Origin: Corylus avellana
Lineage: Eukaryota > Streptophyta > Magnoliopsida > Fagales > Betulaceae
Assembly (NCBI RefSeq): GCF_901000735.1
Contig: NC_081547.1
Span: 28,755,382-28,819,381, forward strand
Length of the DNA: 64,000 nucleotides
Direction of reading: 5' to 3'
In this document: in pieces, positions 1 to 10,900 of the stretch
Layout of the letters: every line of letters starts with the position of its first letter
Position numbering within the stretch: the first letter of the stretch is position 1
Notes under the pieces: model-generated
Told to the model about the DNA's origin: nothing
The model's input: only the letters and a program-made list of their open reading frames with translations
The model's database searches: none
Translations under genes and position numbers: made by a program

Positions 1-19
1 TAACTGTGCTTGTATTCAG

Positions 20-232
20 AATGCGGCGGAGAAGCTTCCATCCTTCCTTCCCAGCTGGACGGCCATGTATGTAGTGAACACATTCACAGTGGTGTGGGTG
101 CTGGTGGTTGGATTTGGATTTGGAGGGTGGGCTAGCATGACCAACTTCATCAAGCAAGTTGACACCTTCGGCCTCTTTGCCAAGTGCTACCAGTGCCCAC
201 CCAAAGCCCCTGTAGGCACAAAAAATCACTAA
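20..232 (+). CDS. AUX1/LAX auxin influx carrier, last exon (C-terminal 70 residues)
   Basis: The exon follows an acceptor (tgtattcag) at 11-19 and reads in frame to TAA at 230-232. It encodes a last membrane segment (MYVVNTFTVVWVLVVGFGFG), then GWASMTNFIKQVDTFGLFAK and CYQCPP, the C-terminal signature of plant AUX1/LAX proton-coupled auxin importers of the amino acid/auxin permease family. These plasma-membrane carriers take up IAA. The rest of the gene lies upstream of the window. The tail (KAPVGTKNH) is short and does not let me choose between AUX1 and the LAX paralogues. Confidence 0.9.
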   Translation, partial: NAAEKLPSFLPSWTAMYVVNTFTVVWVLVVGFGFGGWASMTNFIKQVDTFGLFAKCYQCPPKAPVGTKNH

Positions 233-410
233 CTTCTCTCCTGTATTATACATAAGGAGCATCAGCATTCCCCCTCTATTTTCCCCCTCTTTTTGTTTAG
301 TCTACCGTACTGTGAAAGGTGATGTTTCCTTCTTTAGTTTCAAAGCAGTATAATATTTTGATATATTTTTTATATATATAGTACAAATATATTCAAACAA
401 AGCTAGAATT
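233..410. other. 3' flank of the AUX/LAX gene
   Basis: AT-rich sequence that should contain the 3' UTR and polyadenylation region of the auxin carrier gene. I see no other gene here. Confidence 0.4.
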
Positions 411-534
411 AGTCATTATTATTAGTATTATTATTATAATTTTTGACATGTTCGCACAAGAGGGGAGAGGAAATTCGAACTAGTGACCTCTGCTTCATTA
501 AGCATAGTTACAGCCGATTGAGCTACCTTATTTG
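411..534 (-). mobile_element. tRNA-derived SINE with TAA-rich tail
   Basis: On the minus strand this starts near 534 with a Pol III box A-like TAGCTCAATCGG (514-525). A box B-like AGTTCGAATTT lies at 471-481, and the element ends in an ATT/TAA-rich tail (411-440). The head closely matches the element at 36653-36760, so the two define one SINE family. I did not find a convincing target-site duplication. Confidence 0.65.
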
Positions 535-2683
535 GAATTTTTTTGACAAAAATTGAGGTTAAAGATTGCAACAAACTCTATTTTCTCCAAAGGCAATCTT
601 TTATGTTAATTTTTACACCGGAAAACTTTTAGTGATTTTGTCACCGAAGCAAAGCCAAACAACATAATTCAGTAAATCTTACAAAAAAAACTCCGATATT
701 GGTTTTTATGAGCCGTGATATGATTCTAATGACGATTGTGCATCCAATTTTCAAAAGATCACTTTGATTACAAGAGAACTATTATGCGGGGTCAGAACTA
801 TGTTGAATTGATCCCATAAAAATTTTTAAAAACATTTATACAAATTCTTTCAAAATTAACTTTTTACCTCCTAAGAAGTGTGTTTTTTCTTTTTTTCTTT
901 TTTGTCCCTCAAACCAATAAAAGTCCAACTCCGGCCCTTAGGATTAGGGCATTGTAGGGTAGTTAGTATCTGCTTCACATGGCCTAGCCTGCACAATAGC
1001 AGACTACTGTCCAGCATCTTGCTCCCCTTGCATGTGATTTCACATGAATATAAAAACTGTATTGTTATGATTAATAATGTAATTTTAAGCCCCCCTTTGA
1101 CTGGCTTTTGTTTAATTTTTTCTCATTCACATGAAACCACAACGTTATATGTCGTTTTTCTGCGTAATTATGTTGTCTTTAGGGTTGACTAGTCAAATTG
1201 CGATGGATTAACTTTGAACCCTCGTTGACGTGGACGGCCTGAAAAGGTTGTTTACATGCGTTCAATGGCCGAATAAGGAATTTTGACATGCCAGCAAAAT
1301 TATAAAAAGACTTTTTATAGCAAGGGGAAAATAAAATCAATAATTAATTTTTGAGGGTCCACAAAAAAAGAATGATGGTTTTAATTTTTAAAGGGATTTT
1401 CAATAATTTTGGCGAGATTGAAGCCCCAAACCTACCACCATGGGTCTGCCCTACATGTGTTAGGTGTTTGTAGCTTTCATCTCTACCACCACACTCTGAA
1501 TTGCTTCTACTCGTGCTTCAATTTTTCATACTTGAGGATTATTATGACAAGCATTGGCGAGGGATTACCCAAAGACAAGTAAGAGATGATAAGTTTGCTT
1601 TTTAAATTGGGATGGAGGATTAAAATCCCCTAAAATTTGGGAGTTCGACTGTAATTCGGATCGTCCACAAAGAGAGAGATTGCAAAGTCTACTTGACTTG
1701 TAACCTCTTGTTTGTAAACTGTCTAAATTGCACTAAAAATCTTAAATTGAGGAGAGATTAGGATCTCCTAAATAGAGTTTGAATTATATTGTAATTCAGA
1801 CAATTTATAGAGACGGAGGTTACGAAATCTATCTACCTGCATCACAGTCTCTTCTTTGTGAGTTGCTTGAATTAAAAATTAAGGAAAGACCCAATCATCC
1901 AATTGTCAATAACATTGCATTAAAATTTTAAGTTTTGAAAATAAACAAAAAAGAAAAAAAAAAGAAGCAAACTAAATAATTGAATATGCTCTACTAATTA
2001 ATGAACAACTTACCCTTAGATAAAAAGTAAAAGTCCTTGTGTTAGATATCAATCTTATCTCAGCTCTATGCTTTTGCACATACAAGATGATGACAGAAAC
2101 CAACAACTTTAGACTCTAAAGTTTTTAAGGAAACGTGCTTTATCAAATTAAAGATGGCATTGCCTCGTTAAGTCACACGACTCACACGTCCCCATTCCGT
2201 TCTTTTTCTTTCTTTCTTTTTCCCCTTACAAAAGCATATTTCTTTACACATGCTAAAGTGCGAAAACAGCAATTTTAACTCTTTATTTTTTGGGTCCATT
2301 GTTGTGAGGCAGCCATGGGTGCATAGCCCATGTCTATTGTGCCAAACCTTACACCCTTTTCTCTTTTTGAATTTTAGGGAATTGAAGCAGATCTTCGTCT
2401 AACACCAATTAAGTGAATAAGAATTTTTTGTAATTAACTGTTCGAATTACATACACTTCAGGCAGATGGGTCTTGTAACCCCATCTTCATGGGTCTACTA
2501 AATTTGTAAGGATCTCCGACCGAAATTAAGTAACGAGATTTGACAAGAATTAGTTTAGGACGATTTAATGGGTTGTGAAAACTATGTTTTAACTTAACTT
2601 CCTCAAATGAATAAGAAATAGCACATTAATAGAAAATTTTGTTTTGATAGTCCATAACAATTAAAACCACCAGATCTCTGCAC
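535..2683. other. Gene-free AT-rich spacer
   Basis: No coding region is supported. At 1600-1870 and 2370-2580 there are loosely repeated stretches around attcgg/attcagac motifs followed by short GA-rich runs, probably eroded repeats. The only longer reading frame (878-1192) has low-complexity Phe-rich content and no recognisable domain. Confidence 0.5.
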
Positions 2684-2853
2684 GTGCCTAAGGACATGGG
2701 CTTTTCTCTGTTTAAATATTCAAACAAACCAGAACTCCAAGTCTCTGCAGAAGGACAAAACCCTCAAAAGCCCAGTTACAATATATTATTTAGCCTCCAA
2801 AAAAGTACTAGCCCCCAAGCCTCTTGCAAAAAGAGAGACTCTCGAAAACCCAT

Positions 2854-3486
2854 TTACATGGGTTCCATAGCTAACAAAGCAAACGCACCATGAAATTTGG
2901 GCAAGCAATTTTCCATCCTTGCCACCCCTTTCAGCATTTCCACCATTGCAGCCTGCTCTCTCTGGGTCCGTTGCTGCAGGCCCAAAATCACACTCTCCAG
3001 CCTGCACTTCTCCATTCTATGAAATTCGGCCTTGCTCCTCAATCGCCCAATCTTCAATTTCGACAGCTTCTGCTCCTCCATCACCTCCGTTAACTCCACC
3101 AATCTTCTCCTCAGCCGAAACACATTGTACCCCAAACCCTGAAGGTCCTCCATACTCTTCCACAGATTGCTGGCTTCAGCCCAGAAATCCTTTGCCGTCA
3201 GAGAAAGGATTTCTTCGACTGTTTCTTCGAATGCTCGATCCCACCCAGCCATCAAATTCTTCTTCGCCACTTCAGAGTAGCTCCGAAGTTGAAGAAAATG
3301 AGGACACTGAGGGATGCCTTTCAGAATTCGCGAAATGGGTATCAGTGGTAAATCTGGACATGAAGCCGGTTCAGAATTTTCTTCCATTAGCGAAACCTTC
3401 TCGTTCTCTTTCTGGGTTGGTTGCTGATTGGGTTCAGTATCTTTGCCTGAATTCTCTGCCCGCTCTGAGCTTTCCGATTCAACCAT
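2854..3486 (-). CDS. Coiled-coil protein of unknown function (DUF724-like C-terminal region?)
   Basis: A single-exon 210-residue frame with an ATG at 3486-3484 and TAA at 2856-2854. Residues 1-45 are acidic, Ser/Glu-rich and probably disordered. A segment ILKGIPQCPHFLQL near residues 53-66 resembles the P-Q-x-PHF core of plant DUF724 proteins. From about residue 100 to 195 the protein is strongly helical, with heptad-like Leu, Arg and Glu (FRLRRRLVELTEVMEEQKL), predicting a coiled coil. No catalytic motif is visible. The composition and continuous frame differ from the surrounding AT-rich DNA, supporting a real gene. The DUF724 link is my inference; PEARLI4-like proteins are an alternative. 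Confidence 0.7.
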   Translation of the reverse strand: MVESESSERAENSGKDTEPNQQPTQKENEKVSLMEENSEPASCPDLPLIPISRILKGIPQCPHFLQLRSYSEVAKKNLMAGWDRAFEETVEEILSLTAKDFWAEASNLWKSMEDLQGLGYNVFRLRRRLVELTEVMEEQKLSKLKIGRLRSKAEFHRMEKCRLESVILGLQQRTQREQAAMVEMLKGVARMENCLPKFHGAFALLAMEPM

Positions 3487-3806
3487 TTTTTCTGCGGCGC
3501 AATGATTTTTTTTAAAAAAAAAACAACGGAAAATGTAATAAAATTAAACTCATATATCAGCCGGAAGAAAACAGGACAGGGCAGGGCAGGTCCTCTCCGT
3601 TACCAAAAAAAGTACCTGGAGTATATGAAGGAATCGATGACGGGAAGGGGTTGGAAAACGGGGTCGTTGCAGAGGAAATATTGGTGTTAGCCGCGCAAGA
3701 GCAACCGCTACGACCTTTCACTTTGACTGTACGACGACAGCTTTTGGCTTTGACATCAACGGTTCCTAATCATAGTAAATGTTCTTACGATTACTTCACT
3801 TGCAAA

Positions 3807-3809
<3 letters not shown>

Positions 3810-3841
<32 letters not shown>

Positions 3842-3877
3842 TACCATGTGAAAAAGAAGAAGAAGAAGAAGAAGAAG
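3810..3877. repeat. (GA)n and (GAA)n microsatellites
   Basis: A (GA)n run at 3810-3837 is followed at 3854-3877 by a (GAA)n run. They lie 325-390 bases upstream of the start of the minus-strand coiled-coil gene, so they fall in its promoter or 5' UTR. Reading frames across them give only poly-Leu or Ser-Leu repeats. Confidence 0.9.
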
Positions 3878-4039
3878 CTGTGAATGCTCTGAAGACGAAG
3901 GAGCTTGAGTCTGCCATGCCTGAGACTGGCTACCAAGAGTCCCAAGACCAAGTAGACTACGCTCGTCTGCGTCCTTAAGTAAAGTCCGACAATAAAGAAT
4001 CAGTACGTCACAGTTAATGTTTGACACGTGGCAAGACAC

Positions 4040-5056
4040 ATATTAATGTACGGAACGGTTCAACTTCCCAAGGCTTTAGCTTTCCAACGAAGTAACAAAA
4101 CAGTGCCTGTGTTTCCCAAGTCGTTTCAAATCAATACCGAAAGAAGAGAAATGATATCCTTTTCAAATTTTCTTTTTTAAATTATGTAAGGTGATCTGTT
4201 ATTCTAAGGAATTTTTTTTTTTTTTGTTTTTTCAAAAAATAATATTGAAAGATAATTTTTTTTGAAAAATATAGCATTTCTCAAACAAATATTGATTAAA
4301 GGAACTTAAAAATTAAGGACCAAATCCAAGCTTTCTTGTAATACGTATTTACTTTTTAAGCCATTGTTTTTTTTAACTTTTATAGGACCGAAAGTGAGCA
4401 TTAAAATAAAAAACTCCAACTGCAACATTTGCTTGGTGGCAATAACTAATGCGACGATTCACTCTTTTATCTCATAAATGAATCAAGCAATCCCAATTAA
4501 TTTTTAGTTCCGAACATGTTAAAAAAATAATAATAAAAAGATTAAACGTTACTATTATGAGATGAAAATGTGATATATTATATTATTTTTTATATTTAAA
4601 AATTAACTAAATAAATTTTAGTAAAATCTTTTCCTTTAAAATAAATTCTTCTCGTGATATGGGATGCAAAGTTCCTAATTAAATTTTTGTTTGATTCTAT
4701 TATTATAGACTCTACATCTCTCACACATGTAAAATCAAACTGCCAAAATACAAAATTGTCGCAAAGAGAAACTATAAAAGTATCGAAACTCCTCTAAAAA
4801 GACAAAATACATTTACAATTTTATTTACTAATACTTAGAGTATTTTTTTTTTTTCCTCTTCTTTTAGAGCCATTTGCAACGGCCTAACAGCTTAATATGG
4901 ACATAATTTTTTTTTTTATTGAATTCCATGTGTCTTTTACCATATGAAAATCACGTGTTTTTCATATACTTTTTAATGATTTAATAATGGATAAATACAA
5001 ATTTTATACAAATCAATATCTAATTTTATTTTTTTTGTCCAATAGCCATTATTAAG
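4040..5056. other. AT-rich spacer without a gene
   Basis: Long A and T runs and short inverted repeats. No coding region, RNA gene or complete element is supported. Confidence 0.5.
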
Positions 5057-5592
5057 GGCCTGTTTGGGACTTGGGAGTGCGATTTTAAAAATTACGTTTT
5101 TAAAATCTCTACTTTTTAAAATCGCACAGGCGTTTGGTAAAACATGCGAAAAAGTTTTTTTTTTTATCAATTGAGTGTTAGAATAACATTAACATATAAT
5201 TGCAGTTTCATGACCAAATTATCAATAAAGACATTTCTTTATAACAGTAAAATAACTAACATTGTCTATATATAAACCATCAAAGCTTTATTTTAGTCTT
5301 TACTTTCGTCATTTTTTAGCTTATAAGTTACGACATGTTTCTTTAATATATAAATAATGTTTGAATTTATCCTTCACTATATTTCATATATGGACATGTG
5401 GAGTTGATACCAACATTGAAACAAAACAACACTAAAAAAAGATTAAAAGTCATTATTTTAAATTGTTACTGTGCAATGCATAGTAATGGATTAGTGCTCA
5501 GTGCACAGTGATCCAGAAAAATACTCTAGTCTTTGTGCACTGCACGATAAAAAAATTAAAATAAAAAAATCACAAATTATCAATGTTTATTA

Positions 5593-5626
<34 letters not shown>

Positions 5627-6782
5627 GTTTGAATTTATCCTTCACTATATTTCATATATGGACATGTGGAGTTGATACCAACATTGAAACAAAACAACAC
5701 TAAAAAAAGATTAAAAAGTCATTATTTTAAATTGTTACTGTGCAATGCACAGTAATGGATTAGTGCTCAGTGCACAGTAATCCAGAAAAATACTCTAGTC
5801 TTTGTGCACTGCACGATAAAAAAATTAAAATAAAAAAATCACAAATTATCAATGTTTATTACCCACTAATATATATATATATAAAATATCACAAACTGTT
5901 ACATTGCAATACCCATTAAAAAATAAAAATAAAAACCCATCACAAATTGTTGCTGTACAGTACCTTTAACAAAAAAAAAGCCATAAAAAATCATCACTGG
6001 GCATATCACTATCAGTGCACAATGACTTGAGAAAAATTATCATCTGGGTCACTGTACAGTATTATTATTATTTTTTTAAAAAAAGAAAAAGCCTCACACG
6101 GTTACTATACACGCACTATCACATTAGTGTGAGTGTACAGTAATCTATCACTGCATACTATGATGGATTGCAGATCACTATGCATGCACGGTTAAATAAA
6201 ATTTTGAAAAATAAAAAATAAAAAATCACAACTTTACTCAGTATAAATGGTCGAAGAACATAAAACGCATATATAAAAAGGCACAATAATCATACAAACC
6301 ACATAAAATAACACCGAACACCAAACAGTGGAAAGTTTTGCAAAAACAAAAAAGTTATATGGAGAGAAATAAAATATTAAGGTGAAATTATTACCTGGTA
6401 GAGGGGTGGAAAGATGGACAACAGCAACGTACACTGCTGCAAGGCGGAGAAAGGATGAACGAGATAGAGAGGATGAAGAAAAAAAAAAAGAGAAAATAAG
6501 GGTTTTAATATATTTTAGGTGGGTATTCTTGGTATTTTTTTAATTACCGCTCAAAAAAAGGTAACTATTGTGCCAAATATATTTTTAAGAGAAATCATGA
6601 TTTTGTTTTAAATTCACACTTTTTCAAATAAGCATCATCTAATCAGCTTATGGAAATCGCAGATTTTTTTGCGATTTTAAAATTTGCGTTTTTAAAATCA
6701 CAATCCCAAACACCCTAAAATTGCGATTTGGTTTAAAATCGCAGATTATTATTTTTTAAAATGCACTCCCAAACGCACCCAT
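5057..6782. mobile_element. Non-autonomous DNA transposon with terminal inverted repeats
   Basis: The left end reads gggcctgtttgggacttggg and continues with agtgcgattttaaaa. The right end, reverse-complemented, reads gggtgcgtttgggagtgc followed by attttaaaa. Sub-terminal copies of gcgattttaaaa occur inside both ends. No transposase frame is present. The interior has a 268-base tandem duplication and many short CACTGTACAGT-like motifs. The termini resemble hAT-type MITEs, but I could not define a target-site duplication, so the exact ends and superfamily are uncertain. Confidence 0.6.
5354..5863. repeat. 268-bp tandem duplication split by (TA)n
   Basis: The segment 5354-5594 recurs at 5622-5863 with an offset of 268-269 and only a few differences (for example gcatagtaatgg versus gcacagtaatgg). 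A (TA)n run at 5595-5624 lies at the junction and a shorter TA run follows copy two. It is internal to the inverted-repeat element. Confidence 0.85.
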
Positions 6783-6990
6783 AGTCGGCTATGCTATGTG
6801 AGAACAGGAATGCTTTGTTTTTATTTACAAGTAGGAAATATGTTAAAAATCAATAAATTCTTCATATTTGTTATATATTCCCTTACAAGATTTGTAGACT
6901 TATGTGGACCATATATAAGTCAATAGTGAATCCCACAAATCAATGAATACGATTCTCTCTTGTCCTAGATAGACTAGAAAATATTTTGTT

Positions 6991-7268
6991 CATGGCTAAG
7001 ATTTGTTCTAAAAAATCTTAGAGCCACAAATGGGATACCTGTCCGGACCCACTAACAAAAAATAATAATAAAATATTATTTAAGATTAAAAAATAAATTA
7101 ATAAAAAAAAAGGTGGCTAGCCACCCATCTTAGCCATAGAGGAGGGCCGGACCACCCCATTTTAGTTAGGGTGGCTTGAGAGCTACCCCAAATGGCCGGC
7201 CAGAGGTGGCCGAACCACCCCCAAAGGCAAAGCCAACCCAGGCTTAATGGGGGTGGCCGGCCACCCAT

Positions 7269-7310
<42 letters not shown>

Positions 7311-7390
7311 TTAATTTTTTTATTGGGAGGGTACGTAGCATATTTGTGACGCTAAGATTTCTTTAAAAAAAATTTTAGCTAAGAACTTGA
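6991..7390. mobile_element. MITE with long terminal inverted repeats and GC-rich core
   Basis: The left arm (6993-7032, ggctaagatttgttctaaaa...) and the right arm (7341-7383) are imperfect inverted repeats of about 40 bases. The core (7110-7265) is unusually GC-rich and built from gtggccggccacc-type palindromes, ending in (TA)n at 7273-7308. A related ggtggc/ggccacc core followed by (TA)n occurs at 48980-49121. It encodes no protein. Confidence 0.65.
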
Positions 7391-7908
7391 TATCCTTCGG
7401 TCCATTATGGACATGAGAGAATCCGAATCCACAAATCAAATTGTTAATTTATTGAATTTACGAGAGAATATAAACTAAATACGAAAAATTAATTAACTTC
7501 TAGCCTTTCTCTGTATCAAGTATAATGGCGACACGATAAATATTAACTATGAGAAATGATTGAGTTGGTAATTCTAAACTAAGCTAGATGGGTATTGCGA
7601 ATTCGAAATTTCCTGCTCTCTAACACCGACACGTATAGAATATGGATTGACGAGCTGGTTGCGTGACGAAGAGAATGTATTTTCCGTGTTTCTGCTGATC
7701 ATAGAGGCAGAGAGAGAGAGAGAGAGCGGTTCTTAAACGACAAAAAAAGGAAGAATTGGTTTCGGGCTTCGGAGTCGCAGAGAGGGAGAGAGAGAGAGAG
7801 AGATTGTGCATGTGTATGGGTGTTTAGGGTTTAGCAATTGCAAAATAGTAGGAAAGGCTTCGTTTTTTCAAGGCACAGAGAGAGATAGAGAGTGACTACT
7901 GTCTAGCA

Positions 7909-10900
7909 ATGGCTCCACGAAGAAGAGCAAGGAAAGTTCGTACTCTTTTCCGAGCTTTCCTACTCACGCTTTGTTAACTTTTTTTTTTTTTTTTTATTCT
8001 CTCTGTTTTCTTTCAAATGGGTTATCTGCTACCCACAGCATTTTCTTCTTTCATCCCAAGTTCTAAGCTTTTCTCTAAATTGTTTTCTCGCACTTTCACG
8101 TTTTCTTAGCAAGCTTTCGCTTTCTCGAACTATTTTCTTATTGGCATTTTTCGTTACAGAAAGTCACGCGTTGATGTTGATTAGCTATTTTCTCACACTT
8201 CCCCATTCTTTCTCACTTACGTTGTTTCTTTTTATTTTGTTTTTCTTTCTTTGGATCTATTTTGCAGGATTCACGAATGGATGCAGCCCTTGATGCTATG
8301 CGTCCGTTGGGGTACTCTGATAAATTTGTTCGGGAAATGGTCAAAGAGCTCCTGAAAGAGGAGGTAAATTGTCTGTGTCTTTTTTCGTTTGTTAAAGCAT
8401 GGGCATTTCTGGGGTTTTGGTTGTGTTTGACATTTATAAGATGGGTTGATTCAGCTTTATGGCAAAGACGGATGGTTCTTCATTGAGAATGATTCTTACA
8501 AGGTTCTACTTGATCACATCTTTCAGAAAGAGGAGGTAAATTATCTAATGTTCTGTGCTGAGTTTGTCTGAGATTTCTTATATGCTTGGCTTTCTGTTGG
8601 GAAGTAGATATACAGGATGGATTTTGGTTTCTGATAAAAGTAGGAAAAAGAAAAGAAGTTGGCAAATCTGAACTTTGTGTTTTAGTAGTTCAATGGCTGT
8701 ATTATTGAAGACTCGGCAATCTGAACTTTGTATTTTAGTAGTTCAATGGTTGGGTTATTGAAGACTTTTGCTTAAATTAGCCTCTGATACGTATGTGGCT
8801 AAACTGAGAATAAAACTTCAAAAAAATTTAAAGAAGCTAAGATTTGGCAAACACGTTTTGTACTAAGAACAGCAGGAAATATGTTTCCTGCTCTCATCTT
8901 CGAAAACATGTTTCCAGAACAGAAAACTCGATACTAATCCAATCAGGTCTCGAGTTTCCAAGTCCTAATGCCCCATAGGTAATGATGAAGAAATTCATTT
9001 TAATGAGGTCATAGGCAAATTGCCTATTGCTCCATTTAATATCCATGTCCATTCCTGTCTCTCCATCATTCCAGCTATGAAACTCTTACCCCTGGTTTGA
9101 TTTTCAAGAAAAATGAAACAGTTAAAAAGTATATGATTGAATCGTTTGGATCTTCCCCTGTTTTGCCAAAAAATGTAAGATATCGATTATTTGTGAAAAC
9201 ATTTTTTATTATTAATTTCCTACATTTTTAAGTTGAAACTTTTTTCGCAGTTTGAGGGTGGGACTTTGAGGCCTTGGATTGCTATCATGAACCTGTATTA
9301 TATTGCTTTCTAACTGTTGAGTTATAAGAGTTACTAGCAGCCTTTAATTTATAATGAATTTTCGGGTTAAGTATATGTAGGGCTATAATCGAGCCGAGTA
9401 TTGAATATTCAAGTTCGGTTTGTTTAGTTTTTTTTCGAATGTGAGCTACCATTGTTTAATTTTTTTCTTAGATCCATGCTAATTAGTAGTTATTTAATTT
9501 GTCTAATAGTATGTATATACATTCATTACACACGCGCACACACACACACATATACAAACAAATTACTCACACACGTACAAACAAATTACTTTTTTGATGA
9601 CGAAGAATCTTTCCAAGGTAGGGTCACTTTTTGTACCCACCCCTCTCAATGGAGGCCCCTTCATACAAGTTTGTTGTTAGGAGTCCCTCTAGTTGAATCA
9701 ATAATCAATAGAAGTCCAATAGAAATTTACGGACATGGCTCTTCAATCGACGATCTACCAGATAGCCTTATCTTTCCCTCCTCCCCGGACCCATCATCTT
9801 CTAAGGAAGGCAATAGAGTAGCTGAGCCATGCACAAAGGACAAAATTGACTCCAAGGGTAAACCTCATATTCGTGTAAAGTGCCTTTTCCACACGGATTG
9901 GTTAATACTCCGGCTTTATCGGCGGGCTGGCTCCAAGGAATTGTTTGCACCCAAGATGATTTGAACTTTAAACCTGATGAGAATGCCACCAAGACCAATG
10001 CCCTTACTTCTTGAACCAATCTCTTGGGGTTACATAAATACACATATATCTATATTAAAACTCACAATTACAATAATTTAAGTTATATCTATTATATTAA
10101 GAAGATTTCTTTTTATTTTTTAAAATGTTCTCATTACAAAGTTAAAAATAATATTATTAAAAAAAAAAATGAAGTTCTATGAGCTTATACGAGTTCGAGT
10201 TGAGTTTATTCGAGTTTGGCTTGTTTAATAAATAAGTTTAAATTTTTGTTTAAGTTTTGTTCGTTTAATAAATGAACCAATATCGAGCCGAGCCCGAGCT
10301 GTTTACGAGTGGCTTTTGTTCAATTACAACCATAAGTGTATGGCAACTTGGTCTTGTATTCTTCTGTCCTGAACTTTAGGGTCCACTAACAAATATGTAG
10401 TTTATTATGCTCATGTACTGAACTGTAGAGTCTATGTTACCAACTGATGTTAATTATGCTCTTGAACTGAAATATTCTGCTGTTACATTAGTGCTGAGGT
10501 GCTTTGCGATCATAAGTAATGGTCCTTCCCCATGTGCTGTTATTCTCGTATTATCCTATTTATTGTGGTAGTTGTTTTTCTCTTGTGCTACTGATTTTGT
10601 GCTTTTTGCCACTCTTGATATTAAAATTTGGCTTGAACTTTGGCGTAAAGTAATTAATTCAACAAATATAATCATGATGTGAATCCAAACATTGAATTTC
10701 AACATTATGAATATAAATGATGGAATTGCCTACTCGTGCACACATAAATATGTATATTCTCTTTACAAGGATTCTTTACGAGATGATTCAAGATGTGGAG
10801 ATAATATGAAGATACCAACTGCTGGGCCCTCAACCTCAAGGGAAGTCATTCTTGAATCCTGTTCAAATCCATTGGCTACATGCACCTCGATGCAAACCAA

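Noticed and set aside
457..534. A functional tRNA gene
   Set aside because: Box A and box B are present, but the sequence does not form a cloverleaf and has a SINE tail.
3791..4039. Minus-strand 82-residue frame ending in Ser-Leu repeats
   Set aside because: It is created by the (GA)n and (GAA)n microsatellites.
9452..9964. A 170-residue frame in the WIYLD intron
   Set aside because: It runs through hAT termini, a CA repeat and a SINE; it has no domain and lies in an intron.
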